64,000 nucleotides of DNA. Origin: Anaspis maculata (lineage: Eukaryota; Arthropoda; Insecta; Coleoptera; Scraptiidae). Positions 44,500-54,409 of the stretch are shown piece after piece. A program made the position numbers and the translations under genes. How positions within the stretch are numbered: position 1 is the stretch's first letter; every line of letters starts with the position of its first letter. The notes under the pieces were generated by a model that was given only the letters and a program-made list of their open reading frames with translations, searched no databases and was not told the DNA's origin. Where the stretch lies: contig OX421964.1 of assembly GCA_949128115.1 (NCBI GenBank), positions 3,224,001 to 3,288,000 of the forward strand, read 5' to 3'.

Positions 44500-45660
44500 C
44501 ACACACTCCCTTGTACACATTCCCATGTATCTTGCACGAATTCAACTAACCCCCACTCCTTCAAAACTACCGCCTTTTCCAAGTTGCTCCGATCTGAACC
44601 GGAATTTCTCGGTTGGATGAAGGAACTTGCGAAGAGAAGATAACTCAATGTTTCTCAACATCCCCCCCCCCCCCGAAACCAGGTGAGAGAGTGAACAGTT
44701 TTAATTTCTATGATTTCAAGAGAATTGTTATGTTAAATAGAGAAGTTCGCGGGAGGAAAACCTCTTTTGTACCTTTTACAAATTCAACCAACACCCACTC
44801 CGCCCCACCCCTTCAAAACTACCCCCTTTTCCCAAGAATCTCCGATCTTAACCGGAATTTCTCGGTTAGGATAGAGGAACTCTTGAAGAGAAGAAAACTA
44901 AATGTCCCTTTCCCCTCTCGCAAAACCGAGTGAGGGGGGGGGGGGGGGGGGGGCAAAAAGTTTTTATTTCTCTGATTTTGAGCGGATTTTTTGTGTTTGA
45001 GAGAGGAACGCGCGGGGAGAAAACTCGCATAATACCTTGCACAAATTCAACCAACCCGCACCCCACCTTACCCTTTCAAAACTACCCCCTTGGCCTTTTA
45101 GTGTTACATTCAAGAGGAAACTCACGGAGATAAAATCTTCTATAAACCTTTCACAAATTCCACCAACTCCCGCATCACCCCACTCCTTCAAACTACCCTC
45201 TTTTCTTAAGTACCTATCTCCGATCTGAACCGGCATTTTTCGGGTGGATAGAAGAATTCGCGGGGACAAGAAAATTCCATGACACTTTCCATCCCCTACA
45301 TCCGTGAACAGGGGAAGAGGAAAGGGGCCAATTTTTTAACCTCTTCGATTTAGAGCAGCCTTTTTTTGTTTGATAGGGAAACTTGCGGAGAGAAAATCTC
45401 CTAAGTATATGCTTTGCACAAATTCCCCAGCAACCCCCACCTCACTCCACTCTTTCAAAAACCACCCCCTTTTTCCAAGTAGCTCCGATCTAAACCGGCA
45501 TTTTTCGGTTGGATAAGAGAATTCGCGGGGACAAGAAAATTCCATGACACTTAATCCCTCACATCCTTGAAACCGGGGAAGAGGGGAGGGGCAAATTTTT
45601 AAACTCCTTGATTTAGAGAGGCCTTTTTATGTTTGATAGGGAGTCTCGCGGAGATATAAT
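44500..45660. repeat. Modular repeat with G/C homopolymers
   Basis: About five diverged modules with TTGCACAAATTCAACCAACC, ACTACCCCCTTTTCCAAG and TCCGATCTGAACCGG. Includes a C run near 44662-44674 and a G run near 44934-44953 that is about 8 bases shorter in copy B, so its length is unstable. The 60-110 codon frames here are repeat translations. Confidence 0.8.
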
Positions 45661-45899
45661 ATCTATCCTAATGCTAATATTAAACAATATGGTGTCGTAT
45701 TTGAAAATCAAATGTTGATGGCTCTTCCGATTATTTCCGGAAGTGCAGTTCAGTCAAGGTTAGGTGCAAAAGATAGGAAAAGAACCTAGTCCTTGATATT
45801 TCATGAACATTTCAAAACTAAAGATGTAATTGGAAACGTCATAGGCTATGGGGTCTATAGTCTATAATAAAAAAAGTTACCTATCTATATTTATCTACT
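45661..45899. other. Non-repetitive stretch in copy A
   Basis: No gene seen. Conserved in copy B at 59453-59693. Confidence 0.45.
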
Positions 45900-47440
45900 T
45901 CTACATAATATTATTGTATTGTATAGCAATATAAAAATGTAATGGAAAAAAAAACAATTCTGAACTCGATAGTGTAATTTTGAGGCAAAAATAACAATAA
46001 AATAGAAATATTTTGCAAGAGTGAACATATTTGAACTAGATTGTTGAGGCACAACTTAGAACAAAATAGAAATACATTGGGCAAACAATCATAGTGAACG
46101 AGAACAGCTCCATTACTGATTGGCCTTTGAGGTAAAAATGAAAATAATATAGAATACACGCTTGGCAAACAACACATGTAACAGAGGGAAAATGCATGAT
46201 GACTGAACAAGAACATAGTTATCGAGCTTGAATGTTGAGGCACAAATTAGAACAAAATAGAAATACATCGGGTAAACAATATATAAAAGAGAAAAAGTAG
46301 ATGCAGACTGAGCATAATTCAGTTTGAATGTTAAGTAAAAAAAAATACATGAAGAGTGACCATAATTGAACTTGAATGTTGATGCACAACTTCGAACAAA
46401 GTAGAAATACATTGGGCAAACAATCATACCTAGTAAACGAGAACAGATACAATAAAGACTAGTCTTTGAGGTAAAAATAAAAATAATATAGAAATACACG
46501 CTTGGCAAACAATACATGTAACATAAAAAATACATTAAGAACCGAACTTGATTAGGTAGGTTCTTGAATTTTGAGGCAAAATAAGAATAAAATAGAAATA
46601 CACTCTAGGCAAACAATACATGTAACAAAGGGAAAATGCATGATGACTTAACAAGAACATAGTTATTGAGCTTGAATGTTGAGGCACAAATTAGAATAAA
46701 ATAGAAATACATCGGGTAAACTATATATAAAAGAGAAAAAGTAGATGCAGACTGAACATAATTCAGTTTGAATGTTAAGTAAAAAAAATACATGAAGAGT
46801 GACCATAATTGAACTTGAATGTTGATGCACAACTTCGAACAAAGTAGAAATACATTGGGCAAACAATCATACCTAGTAAACGAGAACAGATACATTAAAG
46901 ACTAGTCTTTGAGGTGAAAATAAAAATAATATAGAAATACACGCTTGGCAAACAATACATGTAACATAAAAAATACATTAAGAACCGAACTTGATTAGGT
47001 AGGTTCTTAAATTTTGAGCAAAATAAGAATAAAATAGAAATACACTCTAGGCAAACAATACATGTAACAAAGGGAAAATGCATGATGACTTAACAAGAAC
47101 ATAGTTATTGAGCTTGAATGTTGAGGCACAAATTAGAACAAAATAGAAGTACATCGGGTAAACAATTTATATAAGCGAAAAAGTCGATGCAGACTGAACA
47201 TAATTGAGCTTGAATGTCAAGTTAAAAATGAGAAGTGATAGAAATATACGCTGGGTAAACAATACATTGTAAGCTTGATTGTAAGAAAATAAATACATAG
47301 ACTAAGCTTGATTCTACTGGAATTTTAATGCAAAAATGAAAATAAAATAGAAAAAATACATGAAGACAACATGATTGAGTTCAAATGTATTTTTGAACTT
47401 GAATTTTAATTGAGGCAAAAATGAAAATAAAATATTTATG
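45900..47440. repeat. AT-rich tandem repeat, about 446-bp higher-order unit
   Basis: Small units around ACAAAATAGAAATACATTGGG with variants. The phrase with CATCGGGTAAACAATATATA recurs near 46265, 46712 and 47156, giving periods of about 446 bp. Copy B keeps only the first unit (to 60158). The hydrophobic-looking minus-strand frames (for example 45911-46243) are repetitive and identical between units, so not genes. Confidence 0.85.
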
Positions 47441-48028
47441 TAGAACTACATTGCACGACCCAGAGCGATTCAAATCTCAGCATTCATTGAATACACACAT
47501 TCACATACAGGAATTGAATCAGGATCCAACAAAATGGCCTGGTGCGAACTTCAACGGCTCTGCTTTAACTTCCTGCTAGGTGCTAAATACTTCAGCAGCA
47601 AACAGTCAACGGCAGTAACGGCACAGGGCACAGCTCATGAGCACGACGAACTAGCCAATAGGCTAATTGAGCGCGAACTTTCAACCAGTGTTGCCAACAT
47701 GCACTAGTTCACTTCTCTATTTTTCATTTCCAATGTCCATTAAATAGACGGTAGAAAAGGCTTACCTACTTACTTTGTGGTTGATGTTGTCTTGAGTGGG
47801 TACATTTTATTTAACGTATTTTCAATTGACGATTTTATTTTAATTTGTCTTTGATGCATGCGCAATAATCAAATAAAACGAAATATTCCTATATCCCTAC
47901 CTTATGACGAAGTTGCCATAATTGGGTTATAGGACTGAATATTGTGCATCGAGGCGAAGGTGCCACAGCAAATTAAGTTATGGTTGTGTGTATGGAGAGC
48001 CATATAGTAAGTTATCGATCGAATGGAA
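47441..48028. other. Spacer in copy A, mostly absent from copy B
   Basis: No gene seen. 46367-47993 is missing from copy B, where the flanks join directly. The last bases before 48029 (TAAGTTATCGATCGAATGG) are kept in both copies. Confidence 0.5.
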
Positions 48029-49856
48029 TAGTCCGGTGGTTAAGCGCCAAAAAAAGCTCGAACTATGCATTTTGAGCTTAAGCAATGCGCTTTTGGGGTT
48101 TGATTGGGGGTCCCTCAACCTTAATTTCAAGAGTTGGAGACATCGGTGCACTCGATGCGGAGGGGGTCTGGGGGGCCTTTGAAAGTTGAAGGTGTGGGGC
48201 TTCCCACCAAATCACCATACCACCACGTAATTTCTACTTGGATGTCATCAAACGACTCTAACCTACACATTGACAATATTTGTTATCATGTGCCAACAGT
48301 TCTTCACACTGAAAAAAATTAGTTCTTATGACAGATCGGAAAAAACAGTTTTTCTCAATTTTTCATCCCCACAACGAATAAACTGCCAGGTGTGGTGTCA
48401 TTTTGGAGTAAACGGCATCCTCTGATTTCATTGACCGAGTCAAAATGTTTGTGAGACCACCGTGCAAAGAATGACACGCCAAGAAGTGAGCATTTTTGAG
48501 CACCTCATTTAACAGTAATTTCTTGGCTGATACCAATCGATATGATTGATAATTTTGTCATGGATCAATAACTTGAACTCTTTTGTAACGGTAATGCATG
48601 TGAATGAAACTCGACACGAGCGTGGAGGCTTGGAAAAAAATAATTTTCTCCAGCGGTCGAATTTATTTCACGCCTACTGAGCGTTAGTTTGTTGGACTCA
48701 GGCAGGCAGCGTTTGAATAGGTTCGGAGACAAAATTTCCATATCTGTCTATGCAGCTGAGTAGCATAATTCTGGAAACTGATTTGAGAATCATCAGAGAT
48801 TATTTTGACAGTCACTAGGTACCCCCATGGGGATTAACTGCAGGGATCATGGCTGACGACGGAGGACATTCAACTTTTAAAGTGTTATTTTCTATTTTCC
48901 TCTACCAACCTTCAAGGTTGTTATCATTTTGTACGTGTTAGTTTTCTTATATTTGGAGAAAAATAATTTTATAAAAACTACCGTGAAAATAACTGTCATA
49001 GTGGCAGAAAATAAGATCTTGGACGTTAAATTTCCTCCGCCGTTAGCCATCACCTCTGCAGTTAACCACCATGTGGGTACTGACCGGCAAAACAATCATT
49101 GATGATTCATAAATCGATTTCCAGAATTAAACTGCTCAACTTTTCAGAAAGATATGGAAATTTTGCTTCCAAAGCTATCCAAACGCTATCTGCCTGAGCC
49201 CAACAAACTAACGCTCAGTAGGCGTGAAATAAATTCGACCGCTGGAGAAAATTATTTTTTCCCAAGCCTCCACGCTCGTGTCGAGTTTCATTCACATGCA
49301 TTACCGTTACAAAAGAGTTCAAGTTATTGATCCATGACAAAATTATCAATCATATCGATTGGTATCAGCCAAGAAACTACTGTTAAATGAGGTGCTCAAA
49401 AATGCTCACTTCTTGGCGTATCATTCTTTGCACGGTGGTCTCACAAACATTTTGACTCGGTCAATGAAATCAGAGGATGCCGTTTACTCCAAAATGACAC
49501 CACACCTGGCAGTTTATTCGTTGTGGGGATGAAGAATTGAGAAAAACTGTTTTTTCCGATCTGTCATAAGAACTAATTTTTTTCAGTGTGAAGAACTGTT
49601 GGGACATGGTAACAAATGTTGTCAATGTGTAGGTTAGAGTCGTTTGATGACATCCAAGTAGAAATTACGTGGTGGTATGGTGATTTGGTGGGAAGCCCCA
49701 CACCTTCAACTTTCAAAGGCCCCCCAGACCCCCTCCGCATCGAGTGCACCGATGTCTCCAACTCTTGAAATTAAGGTTGAGGGACCCCCAATCAAACCCC
49801 AAAAGCGCACTGCTTAAGCTCAAAATGCATAGTTAGGACGCTTAACCACCGGACTA
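48029..49856. mobile_element. Palindromic element, 1.83 kb, copy A only
   Basis: Perfect ends TAGTCCGGTGGTTAAGCG and its reverse complement. The 3-bp GAA flanks both sides (48026-48028, 49857-49859), and copy B has the empty site with one GAA (60192-60194). The arms (about 48029-48860 and 49030-49856) are nearly identical: a 62-codon frame beginning METSVHSMRRG is encoded identically in both, which reflects DNA identity and not two genes. The centre (about 48860-49030) is unpaired. A 3-bp duplication narrows the superfamily (PIF/Harbinger, CACTA, or other 3-bp groups), but GAA is not the usual TWA and the ends are not CACTA. Confidence 0.92.
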
Positions 49857-50431
49857 GAAAGAAGTGTGTATAAGTATTACTCTATTTTTGTTTTAAATGG
49901 TAATAATTAAGTATTGTTGCTTTGCCTCAAATTCAAGTTTCTGTACTATCCCTTTCTTCCATGTAGGTACATACATACCTTTATAAACTGCTCAAAAGTG
50001 AATAGGGGTAATGAAAATTTCCGCATTTTGTAAAATGGGAATATCTCGAACAAAAATTCTCCGATTTCAAAAAGGAAGACAACGCCCTCGACAACGCCAG
50101 ATAGGGCCTACTTCGGCTACGTGATGATGTAAAGGATAGTTTCATAATTGAAAATGTACATGATATACAGTGCGCCAAAAGGAAGAGGGTCAAAAGGGTA
50201 AATTGTCAACGTTGTGTCACTTTTCTAAAAAAAATTGTAGATTATTTATAATATCGTTTTTTGAAAGGTAGCAATAATATCCCGAAATGGTTTTTCAATT
50301 TTCAAATATTTCTTTCTTTTCAAAGGCTATGTGATTTTTTTAAAAATTAACATTTTTTTATTGCAATTCTCTTATTGGCCATATTATTGACGTAAATTTG
50401 GCAGATATGCATAAACTCACTTTAATACACC
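49857..50431. other. Shared single-copy-like segment of the duplication
   Basis: Matches 60192-60754 in copy B. Copy B lacks about 15 bp near 50085-50100. The minus-strand frame 49981-50193 is present in both but has no domain. No gene called. Confidence 0.5.
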
Positions 50432-53125
50432 CAGTGGCGTATCTAGGGTAAATTGCGCCTAGGGCAAAACATAAAAAGTGCGCCCCTGAATTAGAAACTT
50501 TGGAAATTGCGCCGCCGCTGGTTTTTTCAGAATAAGCGATTTACATTTAAAAAACGCCACCTGGTGTAGAATTCGGTACTTGATCGTAGAGGACGTTTTT
50601 GCGAGGAACACATGCTCCGACGTCTAGTAGCCTAGGTGGGCACCAGTGGATACCTGCAATACCCACATTATTGACATGGAAATTTGACAAGTAGAAATAA
50701 TGTGGAAATAATGGGTTTGCATTTGTGTCTCTTATTTCATGTTATGGTCAGCATATTTAGCAGGCTTGTAGTAGATCTAGACCCAAAGGTGCGCAGCTGA
50801 AAGACTACGCCCCCAGCAATGCACTACATTGCGGTAAAAAAAGACAAACCTTCACGTCCCGAACACAAAGAGCTACGGCGAGCTTATTAGAATGGAAAAT
50901 GCCGATCTTCAGCTGAAGTCCAAGCAGAAAATCTTTAGAAAAAAAGTGAGGAAAAAAGGTAGGTGGTGGTTGACTCTGCATGGCCAGCCCGAGGTGATTT
51001 TTTCTTGGCTGGTCGACGGGCTTGTGTGTTTTCCTCCGTGCGGTCGTGCGGATGTGACAGTTTGTTGCTCTTCCTTGGGCGGAAGTTATGGATGATTTAG
51101 AGAAAGGTCTGCGACGACGCTGGTCATCAACATGGGGCCCAATAAAGAGCCTACGGGGTCCCAAGAGTTCACAGGAACAAAAGTTTGCTTTTAGTGGACT
51201 GCACAAGACAGCAAAGTGACAGTTTTGACGTGCCACCAATTGACGTAACAGCCGACGTTGCTTGCGGCAACTTACACCTCTTCTGACAATTAATTCCCTA
51301 AAACTTCCTCGACGAAACGGCCATTTTCCCCAATAAGGTCAATCGTCTATTCTGGTCCAGGAATTTTAGCTGTTTAAATCGCAAATAGCGAACAAAAATG
51401 ATAAAACTAGCCGAATTTTTGTATATATGCTTGGTTAAGCATGTAGTTCAACATAGTAAAAGTCCTCAAGAATCCGGTGTGAGCTTCGGCCGTTGTGGCC
51501 TCGAGAAGAACTTGAGGGTCAGTTTTTCGCGTATATCTCATAAACAATAGCACTTGGGAAAAAAGTTCATGGGAAGCAATTGTTGAAAATTTTATTGTCT
51601 ACAAGAAAGGTCCTCACACATTTCATCGTCAGTCATCTTCTTCTTTGTCAAAACACAGGAAAATAAAAATAGTCCAGATGTTCGATGCTGAAGACTGGTA
51701 TGGACCTTGAGTTTCATGATGGCGGAGTGCCACTTTGTAGAGGTGTTGTTTGATCCACTCTCTTTTGGCTGAAACTTGAAGCCATCAAGACGAACTATGC
51801 CGGCGGCATATACAGGGTGAAATGAAAATAAAAAGGTAAACATTTGTACCTCGAGAACCAAACTAGGTGAAGACATGTAAATCGCCATAAATAATTCTGA
51901 TTTCATGGTCATGAAGTCGTCGTAAATTTGAATTGAATATCTTGAGCCGTTCTTGAAATATCTTCATCAAAAGACTGGAGTTGTTACCAAAAAAAAAATA
52001 TTTTCGTCTACTCATCAGAAAAAAGTTGACTGTGTTTTTTCTAAAATTAGTTGGCCTAGAGAGGGCTCCTCACTGTAATCTCATTTCAAATGTAATTTAT
52101 CATTGTTTCGATTCAAAACACCAAGTTTCGATTCAAAACACCAAGTTTCGATTCAAGATCTGAAGAATTACTGATATACGGAAAACTATTTTTTTTCGTA
52201 ACGACTTCAGTCTTCTGAAAATATTCCAGAAACGGCTCAACATATTTGATTCAAGTTCACGACGACTTCATGGTTATGAAATAAGAAATATTTTTGGCGA
52301 TTTACATGTCTTCACCTATTTTGGTTCTTGAGGTACATTTGTTCAACTTTTTATTTTTATGTCATCCTATATATGCCGCCGGCACAGTTGGTATTGATGG
52401 CGTTAAGTTTCAATCAAAAGAGAATGGATCGAACAACACCTCTACCAAGTGGCACCCTGCCATCATAAAACTCAAGGTCCGTACAGTCTTCGGCATCGAG
52501 CATCTGGACTATTTAGCTTTTCTTGTGTTTTGACGAAGAAGGAGTGGACTGATGATGGAATATGTAAGGACCTTTCTTGTAGACAACACAATTTCCAACA
52601 ATTTTGCTCCAACTGCTTTTCCTCCAAGTGCCATCGTTTACGAGATAAACACGAAAAACTGATCCTCAAGTTAACTGATCCTCAAGTTCTTCTCGAGGCC
52701 ACAGCGGCCGAAGCTCACACCGGATTCTCGAGGACTTTTACTATGTTGAACTACATGCTTAACTGAGCTTATATACAAAAATCCGGCTAGTTATCATTTT
52801 TGTTCGCTATTTTTTCTATAATTCCTGGACTATTCAGGTGGGTCAACGACAAATTGGGCCCCCGTATTAGGCTATATCTGGATCGGATGAAAGTCGAGAG
52901 TTGATATCGTCTGTTTGAATGTATTGGTTTGGTTTTTTCCTTCTTTCACCATTCCCATTTCGCTTGTCAATTATTGTTCACACGAATTGCGCCCAACAGT
53001 TCAAATATCTACATTATTTCATTTTTAATTTTTTACATCTTTATCTTTTCTTCTCATTTGCGCCCTAAGGATCAAAGTGCGCCCATGGCACGTGCCCCAC
53101 TTGCCCCCCCGTAGATACGCCTCTG
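50432..53125. mobile_element. Non-autonomous hAT element, 2.69 kb
   Basis: The ends are CAGTGGCGTATCTAGGG at the left and the reverse complement of CAGAGGCGTATCTACGG at the right. The 8-bp AATACACC flanks both sides (50424-50431, 53126-53133), and copy B has one AATACACC at 60747-60754 without the element. The CAGTGGCGTA terminus and 8-bp duplication are diagnostic of hAT. Subterminal text on both sides contains TGCGCCC motifs. No hAT transposase was recognised. The interior is largely occupied by another element at 51356-52829. The left interior (50790-51240) has overlapping frames on both strands of unknown meaning. Confidence 0.95.
51356..52829. mobile_element. Palindromic element nested in the hAT, 1.47 kb
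   Basis: The ends are TCCAGGAATTTTAGC and the inverse of TCCAGGAATTATAGA. The arms pair to a centre near 52085, for example GGCCGTTGTGGCCTCGAGAA near 51489 against TTCTCGAGGCCACAGCGGCC near 52690. The flanks CTATTCTGG (51347-51355) and CTATTCAGG (52830-52838) form a 9-bp duplication with one mismatch, suggesting a Mutator-like element. The 80-106 codon frames on opposite strands (51592-51912, 52294-52766) are mirror images of the arms. Confidence 0.8.
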
Positions 53126-53133
53126 AATACACC

Positions 53134-53554
53134 TTCCCACGAAAAAATTCACCCCAACGACCCCCAAGGGGGCTGCCACCCGGTGGACGTCAGCATTCGC
53201 TTTTGGAATGGGTTGAAATGAAGCATGCTGTGGCGGATACGATGCGTTTACCAATTCGGGGATCTTGACGTAACATCAGTAACTTCATGTCACATCGTAA
53301 TTACCATGGTTACGATATCACCCCCCTTCTGGTCATTTTTGTACAGGGTTATTAATTCCGAAAGTTGAAAATCGATAATTCGAGAACGAATGCGCGTAGA
53401 GTTGAACTTTTTTTTTAAATTTTATTGGAAATATTGGCGCATTTTTTGACATGTTGGAAATATTATTTAAGATATCCTCCTAAACTACGGGTAGGATAAT
53501 TTGTCGTGTTTGATGTTTTACGTAAATGTTTCACCAATGTCATTGGCAACATAA
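53134..53554. other. Shared segment, no gene
   Basis: Present in both copies (60755-61175). Includes a TACAGGGTTATTAATTCCG motif near 53345 that resembles one end of a CAGGG element, with a possible partner near 53683, but the flanks do not match. Confidence 0.4.
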
Positions 53555-54198
53555 GCATACACTCATGGCATACACTGTCATTTTCAAAATATTATTCAAA
53601 GTAAAAGGAGTCATTTGAGTTTCATACAATATTTTTTTATCAATAGCAGAGCATAAAACATAACCATGGACATATGGACACCCTGTGAAATTAACGTAAT
53701 GGAGTATTATACTAGAATGTTTTTTTGTCGAAATGGAAACTACATCGAAAAATAATTGACCCGTATTTTTTTATTCGGTCGAAAATCGAATCGTTTGGGC
53801 GTAATCGATAAAAGAAGATCAACTACTTGTGACTGCCTTTGTAAATGACGTCAGAACTAGTAAGAATTTAAGAGTTTCGTTTATTTATTGCGGCCAAACG
53901 ATTCGATTTCTGGCTAAACAAAAAAACATGGGTCAGTTATTTTTCAATGTAGTTTCTGTTCCCATCGAAAACAAAATATTTTTTTCAAAATATAATACTC
54001 TATTGTAAACTCGGCATTTCCTAATCACATTTTCACCAATTTCGTTGTGACGGTTTATTTAAATATAATTACTATACAGGTTGTGGGTTACATGTTTTGT
54101 ACTCTGATATTGATAAAATATATTGTATGACGCTCAAAAATGACTCTTTTATTTTTAACCTAATTTTGAAAATGACAGTGTATGCTTATGTTGACACT
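53555..54198. mobile_element. Nested palindromic MITE pair
   Basis: The outer arms 53555-53665 and about 54065-54198 pair (ATAAGCATACACTGTCATTT). An inner palindrome 53698-54006 has ends GGAGTATTATACTAGAATG and a diverged inverse, with matching CGAATCGTTTGGCCG-type segments around a central TAAATGACGTCAG. The duplicate lies at 61176-61819 in copy B. The outer TSD was not resolved. Confidence 0.7.
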
Positions 54199-54409
54199 GA
54201 GATTCACTAATCAGGCTTTATTTAAAATGTTTTAGATTTTTTCATGGGGTCCCCTTTGCCCTCTAAAATCTCGAGTCCTAAGGGAACATTTTTTAGGTGC
54301 TGCGGGTCAAAACTTTCTAATGGGTGTGGACAACAACTGTGCAAAATGGCTTGCTTGTATCATCAAATGCCACTTTTTTTTTGCGTACCGCAGGCACCTA
54401 ATTCTAGTT
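54199..54409. other. Shared spacer before the satellite
   Basis: No gene. A short minus-strand frame (54307-54504) overlaps the satellite start and is conserved in copy B only because the DNA is duplicated. Confidence 0.4.

Noticed and set aside
45911..46895. Hydrophobic minus-strand frames suggesting membrane proteins
   Set aside because: They translate an AT-rich tandem repeat. The same peptides recur with the 446-bp period and shift frame between units.
48134..49761. Two identical 62-codon genes on opposite strands
   Set aside because: They are the two arms of one palindromic element and have no domain or conserved start context.
53345..53683. Complete Tc1-like MITE with CAGGG ends
   Set aside because: The flanks are TA on one side and TG on the other and the inward match ends after about 8 bases. 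Not enough to call.
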